From Xenorhabdus cabanillasii (GTDB lineage: Bacteria > Pseudomonadota > Gammaproteobacteria > Enterobacterales > Enterobacteriaceae), in the NCBI RefSeq assembly GCF_003386665.1, contig NZ_QTUB01000001.1:2170001-2234000 (forward strand): DNA of 64,000 nucleotides. Direction: 5' to 3'. Of this stretch, positions 10,240 through 21,687 are shown in pieces. Under the pieces are notes generated by a model. That model ran no database searches and was not told the origin of the DNA. It was given only the letters and a program-made list of their open reading frames with translations. Within the stretch, counting starts at the first letter, position 1; every line of letters begins with the position of its first letter. The translations under genes were made by a program, and so were the position numbers.

Positions 10240-11967
10240 ATGGAGATGTTGTCAGGAGCCGAAATGGTCGTCAGATCGTTAATCGATCAGGGCGTTGAAC
10301 ATGTATTCGGTTATCCGGGCGGGGCAGTTCTGGATATTTATGATGCCCTGCATACGGTTGGGGGAATAGAGCATATTCTGGTTCGTCATGAACAGGGAGC
10401 TGTTCATATGGCAGATGGATATACTCGTTCAACGGGAAAAACAGGGGTTGTATTGGTCACTTCAGGGCCAGGAGCAACCAACGCTATCACGGGAATTGCA
10501 ACAGCCTATATGGATTCAGTTCCGATGGTCGTGCTGTCTGGTCAGGTGCCCAGCTCTCTGATAGGTAATGATGCTTTTCAAGAATGTGATATGGTAGGGA
10601 TCTCCCGTCCTATCGTAAAACATAGTTTTCTGGTGAAGAAAGCAGAAGATATCCCAAGTACAATCAAAAAAGCCTTCTATCTGGCGGCAAGCGGTCGTCC
10701 AGGGCCGATTGTTATTGATTTTCCAAAGGATACCGTCAATCCAGCACTGAAATTTCCATATGTTTACCCAGAAAAAATCAGTATGCGTTCTTATAACCCC
10801 ACGATACAGGGGCATAAGGGACAAATTAAGCGTATGCTGAAAACACTGCTGGATGCGAAAAAGCCAGTGCTGTATGTGGGCGGTGGCGCCATCAGTTCTG
10901 GGTGTTCACCGCAATTGCTGAAACTGGCGGAGCGTTTTCATATTCCTGTTGTCAGTTCGCTGATGGGGCTTGGTGCTTTCCCGGCGACTCATCGGCAGAG
11001 TCTGGGAATGTTGGGAATGCATGGCACGTTTGAAGCCAATAATGTAATGCACAATTCTGATGTTATTTTTGCTGTGGGAGTACGTTTTGATGATCGTACT
11101 ACCAATAATCTTGCTAAATATTGCCCGAAAGCGACGGTATTACACATTGATATCGATCCGACATCGATTTCTAAAACTGTAACGGCTGATATTCCGATTG
11201 TGGGTGATGCCAGACAGGTACTTGGTCAGATGCTGGAGTTGTTGGATACAACGGAAGATACACAAGACCCGGATGCCATAAAAGATTGGTGGTTTTCCAT
11301 TGAACAGTGGCGTAGCCGCAAGTGCCTTGATTATGATCGCACCAGTCCGAAAATAAAACCGCAGGCGGTGATTGAAACCCTTTATCGCCTGACCGAAGGA
11401 AAAGCCTATCTCGCATCAGATGTTGGCCAGCATCAGATGTTCGCCGCACTGCATTATCCATTTGATGAACCAAGACACTGGATTAACTCCGGTGGCTTAG
11501 GAACCATGGGATTTGGTTTGCCGGCAGCACTGGGTGTTAAGTTGGCGAAACCGCAAGCGACAGTTGTATGTGTGACAGGAGATGGCAGTATTCAGATGAA
11601 TATTCAGGAACTGTCCACTGCATTACAGTATGGTTTGCCGGTGCTGGTACTGAATTTAAACAATCGTTTTTTAGGGATGGTGAAACAGTGGCAGGATATA
11701 ATTTATGCAGGTCGCCACTCTCAATCCTATATGGAGTCACTACCTGATTTCGTCAAATTAGCAGAGGCTTATGGTCACATTGGTGTATCCATCCAAACGT
11801 ATGATGAACTGGAAAGTAAACTGACTCAGGCTTTGCGTGAAGTGACTGAAAACCAGCGTCTGGTTTTTGTTGATGTTACCGTTGATGAAACAGAACACGT
11901 TTATCCAATGCAGATCCGGGGCGGAGCAATGGATGAGATGTGGTTAAGCAAAACAGAGAGGACCTGA
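10240..11967 (+). CDS. ilvI: Acetolactate synthase III large subunit IlvI
   Basis: IlvI condenses two pyruvates, or pyruvate with 2-oxobutyrate, in the first common step of valine, leucine and isoleucine synthesis. The 575-residue catalytic subunit has the N-terminal thiamine-binding segment [14 protein letters not shown] with the catalytic Glu in [13 protein letters not shown] near residue 50. A central FAD-binding domain follows, and the thiamine-pyrophosphate motif [15 protein letters not shown] is near 450. ilvH follows after two bases and encodes its regulatory partner, as in E. coli. Confidence 0.98.
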   Translation: MEMLSGAEMVVRSLIDQGVEHVFGYPGGAVLDIYDALHTVGGIEHILVRHEQGAVHMADGYTRSTGKTGVVLVTSGPGATNAITGIATAYMDSVPMVVLSGQVPSSLIGNDAFQECDMVGISRPIVKHSFLVKKAEDIPSTIKKAFYLAASGRPGPIVIDFPKDTVNPALKFPYVYPEKISMRSYNPTIQGHKGQIKRMLKTLLDAKKPVLYVGGGAISSGCSPQLLKLAERFHIPVVSSLMGLGAFPATHRQSLGMLGMHGTFEANNVMHNSDVIFAVGVRFDDRTTNNLAKYCPKATVLHIDIDPTSISKTVTADIPIVGDARQVLGQMLELLDTTEDTQDPDAIKDWWFSIEQWRSRKCLDYDRTSPKIKPQAVIETLYRLTEGKAYLASDVGQHQMFAALHYPFDEPRHWINSGGLGTMGFGLPAALGVKLAKPQATVVCVTGDGSIQMNIQELSTALQYGLPVLVLNLNNRFLGMVKQWQDIIYAGRHSQSYMESLPDFVKLAEAYGHIGVSIQTYDELESKLTQALREVTENQRLVFVDVTVDETEHVYPMQIRGGAMDEMWLSKTERT

Positions 11968-11969
11968 TC

Positions 11970-12461
11970 ATGCGCCGGATTTTGTCTGTATTACTTGAAA
12001 ATGAATCGGGAGCATTGTCTCGAGTGGTGGGACTGTTTTCCCAACGTGGCTATAATATTGAAAGTCTGACAGTGGCACCAACGGAAGACCTAACATTGTC
12101 ACGTATGACTATTCAAACCAAAGGCGATGCTAAGGTACTAGAGCAGATTGAAAAACAACTGCACAAGCTGGTGGATGTTTTGCGGGTCAATGAGTTAACT
12201 GCCGGAGCTCATGTTGAACGTGAAATTATGCTGGCGAAGTTGCAGGCCAGTGGATATGGACGTGAAGAAATCAAACGTAGCACAGATATCTTTCGCGGGC
12301 AGATCGTTGATGTCACTTCAACGTTATATACCGTCCAGTTGGTGGGCACGAGCGAAAAACTGGATGCGTTTCTTGATACTGTGCGGGAGGTTGCAGAAAT
12401 CGTGGAAGTTGCACGTTCAGGCGTTGTTGGCGTCAGCCGTGGTGAGAAAATTATGCGATGA
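11970..12461 (+). CDS. ilvH: Acetolactate synthase III small regulatory subunit IlvH
   Basis: IlvH binds IlvI and confers valine feedback inhibition. The ATG at 11970 is chosen because it gives the standard start [19 protein letters not shown] and exactly the 163 residues of E. coli IlvH; an upstream ATG at 11940 lies inside ilvI. The ACT domain occupies residues 1-80, with [20 protein letters not shown] typical of the valine-sensing fold. The C-terminal domain follows. It is two bases after the ilvI stop. Confidence 0.97.
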   Translation: MRRILSVLLENESGALSRVVGLFSQRGYNIESLTVAPTEDLTLSRMTIQTKGDAKVLEQIEKQLHKLVDVLRVNELTAGAHVEREIMLAKLQASGYGREEIKRSTDIFRGQIVDVTSTLYTVQLVGTSEKLDAFLDTVREVAEIVEVARSGVVGVSRGEKIMR

Positions 12462-12501
12462 AAGATCGCAATCTGCGGGTTAATATACAGATATTTACCG
12501 G

Positions 12502-12527
12502 GCCCTACTGTAAGGTAGGGCTTTTTC
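12502..12527 (+). terminator. ilvIH terminator
   Basis: The 7-bp stem GCCCTAC / GTAGGGC is followed by five T residues, 40 bases after the ilvH stop and just before cra. Confidence 0.85.
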
Positions 12528-12550
12528 TATCATATTACTGAGAGGTTAAT

Positions 12551-13558
12551 GTGAAACTGGATGAGATCGCCCGCTTAGCAGGGGTTTCACGTACTACGGC
12601 CAGTTATGTTATCAATGGTAAAGCTAAACAGTATCGTGTCAGCGATAAAACAGTAGAAAAAGTGATGGCAGTGGTCAGGGAGCATAACTACCATCCTAAT
12701 GCTGTTGCCGCTGGTCTTCGGGCAGGGCGTACCCGTTCAATTGGTTTAGTGATACCGGATTTGGAAAACACGAGCTATACCCGTATTGCCAACTATCTTG
12801 AACGTCAGGCGCGGCAACGCGGATATCAATTATTGATAGCCTGTTCTGAAGATCAGCCCGATAATGAAATGCGTTGCGTTGAACATCTTTTGCAACGGCA
12901 AGTGGATGCTATTATTGTTTCCACTGCTCTTCCTCCTGAACATCCATTTTATCAGCGTTGGGCAAATCGCTCTCTGCCGATTATCGCACTTGATCGTGCA
13001 TTGGATAGTGAACATTTTGTCAGTGTTGTCGGGGATGATCTTGAAGATGCGAAAATGCTGGCACAGGAGTTACGTCAATTCCCGTCAGAATCTGTTCTTT
13101 ACTTGGGGGCACTGCCTGAATTATCAGTTAGTTTCTTACGCGAGCAAGGGTTCCGCGAAGCATGGGAAAATGATCCACGTGAAGTGAACTATCTTTATGC
13201 GAACAGTTATGAACGTGAAGCCGCAGCAGAAGTTTTTGCTTCATGGCTGGAAAATAATCCAGTGCCTCAGGCGTTATACACAACTTCATTTGCCTTGCTA
13301 CAGGGAGTGATGGATACCATTCTTAAGCGCAGTGGACGATTGCCGGAGCAATTGGTCATTGCAACATTTGGGGATCATGAATTACTCGATTTCCTTGAAT
13401 GTCCGGTATTATCAGTGGCACAACGCCATCGTGATGTTGCCGAACAGGCTCTGTCGCTGGTATTAGCCAGTCTGGATGAAAAACAGAACCCAGCTCCGGG
13501 AATAACACGTATGCGCCGTCATTTATGTCGCCGTGGAAGTTTGAGCCGTAAAGTCTGA
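12551..13558 (+). CDS. cra: Catabolite repressor/activator Cra (FruR)
   Basis: Cra is a LacI-family regulator that represses glycolytic genes and activates gluconeogenic ones, and it is released from DNA by fructose 1-phosphate. The GTG start at 12551 follows a GAGAGG ribosome site. The helix-turn-helix at residues 1-25 ([20 protein letters not shown]) is near identical to E. coli FruR. The 335-residue length agrees (334 in E. coli). The effector domain contains [18 protein letters not shown] near 180. It sits between ilvH and the mra cluster as in E. coli. Confidence 0.97.
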   Translation: MKLDEIARLAGVSRTTASYVINGKAKQYRVSDKTVEKVMAVVREHNYHPNAVAAGLRAGRTRSIGLVIPDLENTSYTRIANYLERQARQRGYQLLIACSEDQPDNEMRCVEHLLQRQVDAIIVSTALPPEHPFYQRWANRSLPIIALDRALDSEHFVSVVGDDLEDAKMLAQELRQFPSESVLYLGALPELSVSFLREQGFREAWENDPREVNYLYANSYEREAAAEVFASWLENNPVPQALYTTSFALLQGVMDTILKRSGRLPEQLVIATFGDHELLDFLECPVLSVAQRHRDVAEQALSLVLASLDEKQNPAPGITRMRRHLCRRGSLSRKV

Positions 13559-14117
13559 TTGTGTGCCCTCATGTAATATGAGGGTGCTATATCATGTACC
13601 TAAAACCATTTAAATAGGTTCGTTGACTTAATTTTGAGATTATTCTGACTAAAATTTTTCTGAACAAAAATCTATGAGTGAAAAAATGGCTAACATGCTA
13701 TTGAGGGTAAAAAAAAATAGATTTTTTCTTTTAAAATGACATTATAAATGAATGTTATTTCTTTAATGAGAGAAAATATCCTATTTACTTGATATTAAAA
13801 TAATTGTAGTTTTTGGTATTCTATTTTATTTCATTTTATTATTACTTTTTATACTATTTTAACTTGAGTATATTTTTATTATTGATAGATTACCACTGAT
13901 TAACAATTGGGCAATAATGAGATATAGATTACATAAATTAATTTAAGTAATAATTATTTGCCCTCAAAAAATTTTTTCAGGTTAACCCCGTCAGTATCAT
14001 TAAATAATTCATATTTATCATGGTGTTATATTTTATTAATATTACCAAATCTGAAAAATCCTTCTTTTTCTCTCTTAAATCTTTCTGTAAATCTAGCTAA
14101 AGCACACTGGCTCTGGC
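13559..14117. other. AT-rich non-coding spacer upstream of the mra promoter
   Basis: Nothing coding is supported in this stretch. A hairpin with arms CCCTCAT (13566-13572) and ATGAGGG (13578-13584) follows cra and may be its terminator, though with no T run. The rest is A/T-rich; a 64-codon plus-strand frame at 13958-14152 has a composition of chance AT-rich sequence and covers the promoter. Confidence 0.5.
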
Positions 14118-14147
14118 TTGACAAGGTTTTCATACCATCCGTAAACT
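14118..14147 (+). promoter_or_regulatory. mra/dcw operon promoter
   Basis: The perfect -35 TTGACA at 14118-14123 is followed after 18 bases by TAAACT at 14142-14147. It resembles E. coli Pmra in sequence and place, and its start point lies next to the MraZ boxes. Confidence 0.6.
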
Positions 14148-14153
14148 CTTAAT

Positions 14154-14180
14154 TGTGGTGATTTGTGGGATAATGTGGAG
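14154..14180 (+). promoter_or_regulatory. Three MraZ boxes
   Basis: Three TGTGG repeats at 14154-14158, 14164-14168 and 14174-14178 repeat every ten bases, downstream of the -10. MraZ binds such helically phased repeats and represses its own operon in E. coli. Confidence 0.75.
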
Positions 14181-14208
14181 ATTTAGGCCACCAAGGGGTA
14201 ACCTGAGT

Positions 14209-14667
14209 ATGTTTCGTGGAGCAACGCTGGTTAATCTCGATACTAAAGGGCGACTTACTGTACCTGCCCGATATAGGGAAACACTGAATACGGAATCAAA
14301 AGGTCAAATGGTTTGTACAATTGATCTTCATCAGCCGTGTCTGTTGCTTTATACATTACCCGAATGGGAAATCATCGAAGAAAAATTATCTCGCTTATCC
14401 AGCATGAACCCAGCTGAACGTCGCGTTCAACGTTTGTTATTAGGACACGCTAGTGAATGCCAAATGGACAGTGCAGGGCGTCTTTTGTTAGCCAATACAT
14501 TGCGTCAGCATGCAGGGTTAACAAAAGAAGTCATGCTGGTTGGGCAATTTAATAAATTTGAATTGTGGGATGAACAAGTCTGGTATCAGCAGGTACAGAG
14601 TGATATCGCTGCTGAACAATCCACACATGAACCTTTATCAGCAAGGCTACAGGATTTATCACTATAA
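14209..14667 (+). CDS. mraZ: Transcriptional regulator MraZ
   Basis: MraZ is the ring-forming AbrB/SpoVT-like repressor of the division and cell wall cluster. The ATG at 14209 starts the conserved [19 protein letters not shown] and gives 152 residues, as in E. coli; an in-frame GTG at 14155 would run through the operator. The two DXXXR motifs are DTKGR (residues 11-15) and DSAGR near 90. It is the first gene of the cluster, three bases before rsmH, directly behind its own boxes. Confidence 0.96.
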   Translation: MFRGATLVNLDTKGRLTVPARYRETLNTESKGQMVCTIDLHQPCLLLYTLPEWEIIEEKLSRLSSMNPAERRVQRLLLGHASECQMDSAGRLLLANTLRQHAGLTKEVMLVGQFNKFELWDEQVWYQQVQSDIAAEQSTHEPLSARLQDLSL

Positions 14668-14669
14668 AC

Positions 14670-15614
14670 ATGGCAAATAGTCATTTTAAGCACACCAGTG
14701 TATTACTGGATGAAGCTGTCAATGGATTGAATATCCAGGAAGATGGAATTTATATTGATGGAACATTCGGGCGAGGGGGGCACTCTCGCCTGATTTTATC
14801 AAAGTTGGGGCCGAATGGTCGTTTGATGGCAATAGATCGCGATCCACAGGCCATTGAAGCATCAAAAGCAATTACTGACCCGCGTTTCTCTATTACTCAT
14901 GGGCCATTTTCAGATTTGGCTACCTATGTAAGAGATGCAGGTCTGGCTGGAAAAATTGATGGTATTTTGCTGGATTTAGGGGTGTCTTCACCGCAACTGG
15001 ATGATCCTGAACGTGGTTTCTCATTTATGCGTGATGGGCCTCTGGATATGCGGATGGATCCCACCCGGGGACAATCAGCCTCAGAATGGTTGATGAAGAC
15101 TGAAGCAGATGATATTGCGTGGGTACTGAAAACTTTTGGTGAAGAACGTTTTGCCAAACGAATTGCGAGAGCTATTGTTGCCCGCAATCAGGAAGAACCC
15201 ATCACGCGGACCAGAGAATTGGCAGAGCTAATTGCTCAGGCGAGTCCAATTAAGGAGAAACATAAGCATCCTGCGACACGCAGTTTTCAGGCTATCAGGA
15301 TCTACATTAACAGTGAACTGGAAGAAATAGAACGTGCATTGGAAGGTGCATTACAGGTTTTAGCACCACAAGGGCGATTATCAGTCATCAGTTTCCACTC
15401 GTTGGAAGATCGCATAGTGAAACGCTTTATCCAGCAACATAGTCAGGGGCCACAGGTTCCAGCAGGTTTGCCTCTTACCGAAACGCAATTAAAAGCATTA
15501 GGGGGGCGTAGTCTGAAATCAATTGGCAGGTTGAAACCCTCAGGGGATGAAGTGGCAACCAATCCGAGAGCAAGAAGCTCGGTATTGCGATTTGCTGAAA
15601 AGGCAGGTGAATAA
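14670..15614 (+). CDS. rsmH: 16S rRNA m4C1402 methyltransferase RsmH (MraW)
   Basis: RsmH methylates N4 of C1402 in 16S rRNA, fine-tuning the ribosomal P site. The 314-residue product has the SAM-binding motif [12 protein letters not shown] near residue 30 and [12 protein letters not shown] near 108. It also has the family motif [12 protein letters not shown] near 248. It follows mraZ after two bases and overlaps the first base of ftsL, so it is part of the mra operon. Confidence 0.97.
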   Translation: MANSHFKHTSVLLDEAVNGLNIQEDGIYIDGTFGRGGHSRLILSKLGPNGRLMAIDRDPQAIEASKAITDPRFSITHGPFSDLATYVRDAGLAGKIDGILLDLGVSSPQLDDPERGFSFMRDGPLDMRMDPTRGQSASEWLMKTEADDIAWVLKTFGEERFAKRIARAIVARNQEEPITRTRELAELIAQASPIKEKHKHPATRSFQAIRIYINSELEEIERALEGALQVLAPQGRLSVISFHSLEDRIVKRFIQQHSQGPQVPAGLPLTETQLKALGGRSLKSIGRLKPSGDEVATNPRARSSVLRFAEKAGE

Positions 15615-15931
15615 TGGCAGGTGAACGTCATGGATTAGTGGGAGTCATTGGCAGCGATTTAATCCGCAATGCCAAAATCCCATTGATTTTACTGGTAGCT
15701 GTAGTGATTTCAGCGATCAGTGTTGTGACGGTCACCCATCAGACCCGCTTATTGACTGTGGAGAAAGAACGTCAGGCAATTCAGATTGATGTTCAGGATA
15801 TTGAATGGCGTAACTTGCTCCTTGAAGAAAATGCATTGGGTGACCACAGTCGGATCGAATCTATAGCGACTGAAAAATTTCATATGCAACATGTCGATCC
15901 GGTACAAGAAAACATTGTGATTACTCAATAA
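15614..15931 (+). CDS. ftsL: Cell division protein FtsL
   Basis: FtsL is a single-pass inner membrane protein that forms the FtsQLB complex and helps activate septal peptidoglycan synthesis. It has 105 residues (121 in E. coli). A membrane segment lies near residues 22-42 ([20 protein letters not shown]), followed by a short periplasmic coiled coil ([18 protein letters not shown]). Its start overlaps the rsmH stop by one base. Confidence 0.94.
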   Translation: MAGERHGLVGVIGSDLIRNAKIPLILLVAVVISAISVVTVTHQTRLLTVEKERQAIQIDVQDIEWRNLLLEENALGDHSRIESIATEKFHMQHVDPVQENIVITQ

Positions 15932-15958
15932 GTCCAGTTGACAACTAAAAGGTAGGCG

Positions 15959-17713
15959 ATGAAAGCTGCACGCTCTTTAAAGTTGAAAAAACAAGAAGAT
16001 AAAGCCAGTTTTGTCAGATGGCGTTTTGTCTTGCTGTGTGGAGGCATTTCGCTTGCTTTAATCGGGCTTTTGATTCGAGTGGCTTATTTGCAGATCATTA
16101 ATCCTGACCGTTTGGTGAAAGAAGGGGATTCCCGCTCTCTGCGTGTCCAATCTATTCCGACTGCCCGTGGCATGATTAACGATCGTAATGGACGCCCACT
16201 GGCAGTCAGTGTACCTGTAGATGCTGTCTGGGCGGATCCGAAAGAAATCTCTAACAAAGGGGGTATTACGGATGATACCCGTTGGCGGGCGTTGGCTGAT
16301 GCGCTCTCCATTCCTCTTGATCAGTTAACCAGTAAGATTAATGAATACCCTAAAGGGCGTTTTGTTTATCTTGCTCGTCAAGTTAATACCTCTATTGGTG
16401 ATTATGTTGGAAAACTGAAACTTCCGGGTATCTATTTGCGTCAGGAGTCCCGCCGTTATTATCCGGCAGGGCAGGTGACTGCACATATTATTGGTGTGAC
16501 CAATATTGATGGCAATGGTATCGAGGGGGTGGAAAAGAGCTTTGATAGCTGGCTGACAGGTAAGCCGGGAACCCGGACTGTCCGTAAAGATCGCACCGGA
16601 CGAGTTATTGAAGATGTTTCATCTGTAGACAGAAAAGCTGCTCATGATTTGGCTCTCAGTATTGATGAGCGTCTTCAGACTTTGGTTTATCGGGAATTGA
16701 CGAAAGCTGTGATACTTAACAAGGCGGAATCTGGTTCTGCCGTATTGGTAGATGTTAACACCGGCGAAGTGTTGGCAATGGCAAACAGTCCGTCTTATAA
16801 CCCGAATAATCTGGCGGGAACACCAAAAGATGCCATGCGTAATCGTGCCATTACTGATATGTTCGAACCCGGTTCTACAGTGAAACCGCTGGTTGTGATG
16901 AGTGCGCTGAATAGTGGCATTGTTAAAGAAAATACCGTGTTGGATACCAGACCTTACCGATTGATGTATGGTTCGAGGGGACATGAAATCAAAGACGTAG
17001 CTCCACGTCCTGAGTTAACCATCACGGGGATTTTACAGAAGTCGAGTAACGTTGGTGTTTCTAAACTGGCGTTAGCGATGCCTGCCTCGGAGCTGGTAGA
17101 TGTTTATTACCGCTTTGGGATGGGAAAACCGACCGATTTGGGGTTGGTCGGAGAAAAGAGTGGTGTATTTCCAAAAAATAGACAACGGTGGTCTGATCTT
17201 GAGAGGGCCACCTTCTCTTACGGCTATGGGCTGATGGTAACACCGTTACAGTTAGCGCGAGTCTACGCAACAATAGGTAGCTTCGGTATTTATCGCCCAT
17301 TGTCAATTACCAGGGTCGATCCCCCAGTTCCGGGTACTCGAGTATTTCCTGAGAATATCATGCGTACAGTGATACACATGATGGAGAGTGTGGCATTGCC
17401 TGGTGGAGGTGGGGTGCGTGCGGCAATAAAAGGCTACCGCATTGCAATCAAAACCGGTACGGCGAAAAAAGTCGGGCCGGATGGTAAATATGTCAATAAA
17501 TATATCTCTTATACCGCAGGAGTTGCGCCTGCGAGTAATCCACGTTTTGCACTGGTTGTGATTGTCGATGATCCACAAGCAGGTAAATATTATGGTGGTG
17601 CAGTTTCAGCGCCTATTTTCGGCAACATCATGAGTGGTGTTCTCCGTACGATGAACGTTGAGCCCGATGCATTGCCTGCGGACGATAAAAAAGAGTTCGT
17701 GGTTAATAACTAA
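15959..17713 (+). CDS. ftsI: Septal peptidoglycan transpeptidase FtsI (PBP3)
   Basis: FtsI crosslinks septal peptidoglycan and is a beta-lactam target. The 584-residue product has an N-terminal membrane anchor near residues 22-46 and a pedestal domain. Its transpeptidase domain has the three active-site motifs in order: STVKP with the catalytic Ser near 307, SSN near 360, and KTGT near 497. The E. coli protein has 588 residues. It is followed by murE after 29 bases. Confidence 0.97.
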   Translation: MKAARSLKLKKQEDKASFVRWRFVLLCGGISLALIGLLIRVAYLQIINPDRLVKEGDSRSLRVQSIPTARGMINDRNGRPLAVSVPVDAVWADPKEISNKGGITDDTRWRALADALSIPLDQLTSKINEYPKGRFVYLARQVNTSIGDYVGKLKLPGIYLRQESRRYYPAGQVTAHIIGVTNIDGNGIEGVEKSFDSWLTGKPGTRTVRKDRTGRVIEDVSSVDRKAAHDLALSIDERLQTLVYRELTKAVILNKAESGSAVLVDVNTGEVLAMANSPSYNPNNLAGTPKDAMRNRAITDMFEPGSTVKPLVVMSALNSGIVKENTVLDTRPYRLMYGSRGHEIKDVAPRPELTITGILQKSSNVGVSKLALAMPASELVDVYYRFGMGKPTDLGLVGEKSGVFPKNRQRWSDLERATFSYGYGLMVTPLQLARVYATIGSFGIYRPLSITRVDPPVPGTRVFPENIMRTVIHMMESVALPGGGGVRAAIKGYRIAIKTGTAKKVGPDGKYVNKYISYTAGVAPASNPRFALVVIVDDPQAGKYYGGAVSAPIFGNIMSGVLRTMNVEPDALPADDKKEFVVNN

Positions 17714-17742
17714 TTTGTGATGAATAAATAAAGAGGATAAAA

Positions 17743-19230
17743 GTGGAAGATCGTAATTTGCGCGATTTATTGGCTCTTTGGGGAGTTGATGCTCCTGAGC
17801 TTCCGCTGCGAGAAATGACATTGGACAGCCGCAAAGTGGCTGCCGGAGATCTGTTTGTTGCGATTAAAGGGCATCAGACAGATGGTCGAAAATACATTCC
17901 TCAAGCCATCGCTCAAGGGGTTGCTGCGGTGATCGCTGAAGCGAAGGGAAAAGCGGATAACGGCACCATTCAGGAAATACACGGTGTTCCGGTTATCTAT
18001 TTTGATGATTTAAATAATAAACTGTCGAAATTAGCAGGTGAATTTTATCAACATCCGGGTAATAAATTAAAACTGGTAGGTGTGACGGGAACCAACGGTA
18101 AGACCACGACAACACAATTATTGGCACAGTGGAGTCAGGCTCTTGGAGAAACCAGTGCGGTAATGGGCACGGTAGGGAATGGCCTGCTAGGTATGACAGT
18201 TCCCAGTGAAAATACCACAGGCTCCGCCGTTGATATTCAGCTTGATTTACAACAGCTCGTCAATCAGAAAGCGACTTTTGCAGCAATGGAAGTTTCTTCA
18301 CACGGCCTGATTCAAGGGCGAGTAGCTGTATTACCTTTTCAGGCTGCTGTTTTCACTAACTTAAGCCGTGATCATCTTGACTATCACGGTGACATGAAAA
18401 ATTACGAAGAAGCCAAATGGTTGTTGTTCAGTAACCATGATGTCAAACAGAAGATTATTAATGCCGATGATGAGGTTGGGCTGAAATGGCTCTCTTGTCT
18501 GCCAGAAGCCGTTGCTGTCACGATGGAAAATCGTTTGCCGGAAAGTTGGCAGGGGCGTTGGTTATCAGCGGAGGGAATTCGTTATCACGATAAAGGTGCC
18601 TCCATTGCATTTAACTCTGGCTGGGGAGCAGGAACTATCGAGAGTCCTCTGATGGGGGCTTTTAATGTCAGCAACCTGCTATTGGCGATTGCAACACTAT
18701 TATCACTGCAATATCCATTGGAAAAACTGTTGAAGACGGCATCTTGTCTGATGCCAGTCTGTGGACGTATGGAAGTCTTTTCGGCATCAGGTCATCCTAC
18801 AGTTGTCGTGGATTATGCTCACACGCCTGATGCATTGGAAAAAGCACTGGCTGCCGCACGGCTGCATTGTAAGGGGCAGCTTTGGTGTGTATTTGGTTGT
18901 GGAGGGGATCGCGATAAAGGCAAACGTCCACTGATGGGAGGCGTTGCGGAACAACAGGCTGACCGGATTGTTGTTACTGATGATAACCCTCGTAGTGAAG
19001 AGCCTCAGTCCATTGTTGCGGATATTTTGGCAGGTTTCATCAACCCGGGAAGTGCAATGGTTATTCATGGGCGTGTTGAAGCTGTCACCAGTGCCATCAT
19101 GCAGGCGGGTGAGGAAGATGTCGTGCTGGTAGCAGGTAAAGGCCATGAGGATTATCAACTAGTGGGTAATCGTCGGCTGGATTACTCAGATCGCCTGACG
19201 GTTGCACGTCTATTGGGGGTAGCCGCATGA
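17743..19230 (+). CDS. murE: UDP-MurNAc-tripeptide synthetase MurE (meso-DAP adding)
   Basis: MurE adds meso-diaminopimelate to UDP-MurNAc-L-Ala-D-Glu in the cytoplasm. The start is GTG at 17743 behind AGAGGATAA. The 495-residue product has the ATP loop [14 protein letters not shown] near residue 110 and the carbamylated-lysine region. The motif DDNPRSE near 413 specifies meso-DAP over lysine. It overlaps murF by four bases (ATGA). Confidence 0.97.
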   Translation: MEDRNLRDLLALWGVDAPELPLREMTLDSRKVAAGDLFVAIKGHQTDGRKYIPQAIAQGVAAVIAEAKGKADNGTIQEIHGVPVIYFDDLNNKLSKLAGEFYQHPGNKLKLVGVTGTNGKTTTTQLLAQWSQALGETSAVMGTVGNGLLGMTVPSENTTGSAVDIQLDLQQLVNQKATFAAMEVSSHGLIQGRVAVLPFQAAVFTNLSRDHLDYHGDMKNYEEAKWLLFSNHDVKQKIINADDEVGLKWLSCLPEAVAVTMENRLPESWQGRWLSAEGIRYHDKGASIAFNSGWGAGTIESPLMGAFNVSNLLLAIATLLSLQYPLEKLLKTASCLMPVCGRMEVFSASGHPTVVVDYAHTPDALEKALAAARLHCKGQLWCVFGCGGDRDKGKRPLMGGVAEQQADRIVVTDDNPRSEEPQSIVADILAGFINPGSAMVIHGRVEAVTSAIMQAGEEDVVLVAGKGHEDYQLVGNRRLDYSDRLTVARLLGVAA

Positions 19231-20609
19231 TCCCATTGACACTCCAGCAACTGGCACAAGTTACAGAAGGAACGCTACATTGCGTTTCCGAACAACAGGC
19301 TGCTACAGCTCAGATTCAATCTGTAGAAACTGATAGCCGCAAAATAGCTCGTGGTGATCTGTTCATTGCTTTAAAAGGGGAAAATTTTGATGCCCATCAC
19401 TTCGCGGCTGATGTTGCGAAACGGGGAGCAGGGGCATTATTGGTTAGCCGGCTTCTTGAGCTTGATTGTCCTCAAGTGCTCGTGCAGGACACCCGTTTGG
19501 CAATGGGCAAACTGGCAAGCTGGGTTCGTCAGCAAAGTAATGCGCGAGTTGTTGCATTGACCGGTTCTTCCGGCAAAACATCGGTGAAAGAGATGGCCGC
19601 CGCGATTTTGCGTCAATGTGGTAATACGCTGTATACCGCGGGGAATTTCAATAACGATATCGGTGTGCCATTAACCCTGTTCAGACTCACTCAGGAGCAC
19701 CAGTTTGCCGTGATTGAGTTGGGCGCTAACCACATTGGTGAAATTGCTTATACCACTGAAATGGTACGTCCTGAAAGTGCACTGGTAAATAACCTGTTTT
19801 CCGCTCACCTGGAAGGATTTGGCTCGTTGGCGGGAGTTGCAAAAGCAAAAGGTGAAATTTTTGTAGGGCTTTCACCAACAGGAACCGCCATTATCAATCT
19901 GGAGAGCAACGACTGGCATAACTGGCAGCAGAATATCAGTGAGCAACAGACAGTATGGCGTTTTTCTATTACCCCGACAGCAGGAGCTGATTTTTACGCG
20001 ACAGATATTCAAGAGCAGTTGTTGGAAACGCATTTTTGCCTGCATACACCAATTGGAAGTCGTAACGTCATATTACCGCTACCCGGCAAACATAATATTG
20101 CCAATGTGTTAGCTGCCAGTGCGCTGGCGATTTCCGTGGGGGCCTCCCTTGACAATATTCACGCTGGTCTATTGGAGTTGAAAGCTGTCCCAGGGCGTTT
20201 ATTCCCTGTTCATTTGGCCGAGGGAAAGATGGTACTGGATGACACCTATAATGCCAATCCGGGTTCTATGATTGCCGCAGCGCAAGTGTTATCCCGGATG
20301 CCGGGTTATCGCGTGATGGTTGTCAGCGATATGGGTGAATTGGGAGAACAGGCGGTTGAGTGTCACCGTCAGGTTGGTGAAGCCATAGCATCTGCAAATA
20401 TTGATCAACTCATTAGCGTCGGACCTTTAAGTGTACATATCTCTGATGCAAGTGGGCGGGGGCAGCATTTTGCAAACAAGGCTGAATTAGTTGCAGCTCT
20501 GCTTCCTTTACTGAAAAAATACGAAACGGTTTCTGTATTAATTAAAGGTTCACGCAGTACCAAAATGGAAGAGGTAGTGGACTCGTTGAAGGAGAACTTC
20601 CAATGTTAG
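19227..20609 (+). CDS. murF: UDP-MurNAc-pentapeptide synthetase MurF
   Basis: MurF adds D-Ala-D-Ala to the UDP-MurNAc-tripeptide, completing the cytoplasmic pentapeptide precursor. The 460-residue product has the ATP loop [14 protein letters not shown] near residue 107. The Mur ligase central motif is in [17 protein letters not shown], and [11 protein letters not shown] follows near 335. It overlaps murE upstream and mraY downstream. Confidence 0.97.
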   Translation: MIPLTLQQLAQVTEGTLHCVSEQQAATAQIQSVETDSRKIARGDLFIALKGENFDAHHFAADVAKRGAGALLVSRLLELDCPQVLVQDTRLAMGKLASWVRQQSNARVVALTGSSGKTSVKEMAAAILRQCGNTLYTAGNFNNDIGVPLTLFRLTQEHQFAVIELGANHIGEIAYTTEMVRPESALVNNLFSAHLEGFGSLAGVAKAKGEIFVGLSPTGTAIINLESNDWHNWQQNISEQQTVWRFSITPTAGADFYATDIQEQLLETHFCLHTPIGSRNVILPLPGKHNIANVLAASALAISVGASLDNIHAGLLELKAVPGRLFPVHLAEGKMVLDDTYNANPGSMIAAAQVLSRMPGYRVMVVSDMGELGEQAVECHRQVGEAIASANIDQLISVGPLSVHISDASGRGQHFANKAELVAALLPLLKKYETVSVLIKGSRSTKMEEVVDSLKENFQC

Positions 20610-21685
20610 TTTGGTTAGCCGAATATCTGGTTAAATATCACACCGGTTTTAACGTCTTTTCCTATCTGACGTTCAGAGCCATTGTCGGCTTGCTGACTGC
20701 ATTGTTTATTGCGCTGTGGATGGGGCCAACTTTAATTGCTTACCTGCAAAGATTACAGATTGGTCAGGTCGTGCGTAATGACGGGCCGGAATCCCATTTA
20801 AGTAAGCGCGGAACCCCGACTATGGGCGGGTTGTTGATCCTGTTCTCCATTACCATTTCTGTTCTGTTATGGGCACGTCTGGATAATCCTTACGTTTGGT
20901 GCGTACTGGTCGTTCTGCTGGGTTATGGAATCGTAGGGTTCGTTGATGATTATCGGAAAGTTGTGCGTAAAGATACCAAGGGACTGATTGCCCGCTGGAA
21001 ATACTTCTGGCAATCCGTACTGGCACTGGGTGTGGCATTTACAATGTACAGCATTGGTAAAGATACACCAGCAACACAACTGGTTGTGCCATTTTTCAAA
21101 GAGGTGATGCCGCAGCTTGGTCTGCTGTATATCCTGTTGACTTATTTCGTAATTGTAGGCACCAGTAATGCCGTTAACCTGACGGATGGTCTGGATGGAT
21201 TGGCAATTATGCCAACAGTGTTTGTAGCAGCTGGCTTTGCATTGGTGGCGTGGGCGACAGGTAATGTTAATTTCGCTAACTATCTGCACATTCCATATTT
21301 AAGCCGTGCAGGTGAGCTGGTGATTGTTTGTACCGCAATTGTCGGAGCAGGGTTGGGTTTCTTGTGGTTCAACACTTATCCGGCCCAAGTATTTATGGGA
21401 GATGTCGGCTCATTGGCTTTGGGCGGGGCACTGGGAACCATTGCGGTATTACTGCGTCAGGAATTCCTGCTGGTCATTATGGGCGGAGTATTCGTTATGG
21501 AAACGCTGTCCGTCATTTTGCAGGTTGGTTCGTTCAAGTTACGAGGACAACGTATTTTCCGCATGGCACCTATTCATCACCACTATGAACTGAAAGGCTG
21601 GCCAGAACCGCGGGTTATTGTGCGTTTCTGGATTATTTCTTTGATGCTGGTGCTGATTGGTCTGGCAACATTAAAGGTACGTTAA
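20603..21685 (+). CDS. mraY: Phospho-MurNAc-pentapeptide translocase MraY
   Basis: MraY transfers phospho-MurNAc-pentapeptide to undecaprenyl phosphate, making lipid I at the inner membrane. It has 360 residues, as in E. coli, with about ten membrane segments. The catalytic aspartates lie in [15 protein letters not shown] near residue 115 and [13 protein letters not shown] near 192, and the [11 protein letters not shown] segment is near 325. It overlaps the last codons of murF. Confidence 0.97.
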   Translation: MLVWLAEYLVKYHTGFNVFSYLTFRAIVGLLTALFIALWMGPTLIAYLQRLQIGQVVRNDGPESHLSKRGTPTMGGLLILFSITISVLLWARLDNPYVWCVLVVLLGYGIVGFVDDYRKVVRKDTKGLIARWKYFWQSVLALGVAFTMYSIGKDTPATQLVVPFFKEVMPQLGLLYILLTYFVIVGTSNAVNLTDGLDGLAIMPTVFVAAGFALVAWATGNVNFANYLHIPYLSRAGELVIVCTAIVGAGLGFLWFNTYPAQVFMGDVGSLALGGALGTIAVLLRQEFLLVIMGGVFVMETLSVILQVGSFKLRGQRIFRMAPIHHHYELKGWPEPRVIVRFWIISLMLVLIGLATLKVR

Positions 21686-21687
21686 TC

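Noticed and set aside
13958..14152. 64-codon plus-strand frame before mraZ
   Set aside because: It overlaps the mra promoter, ends at the first MraZ box and has chance-like composition.
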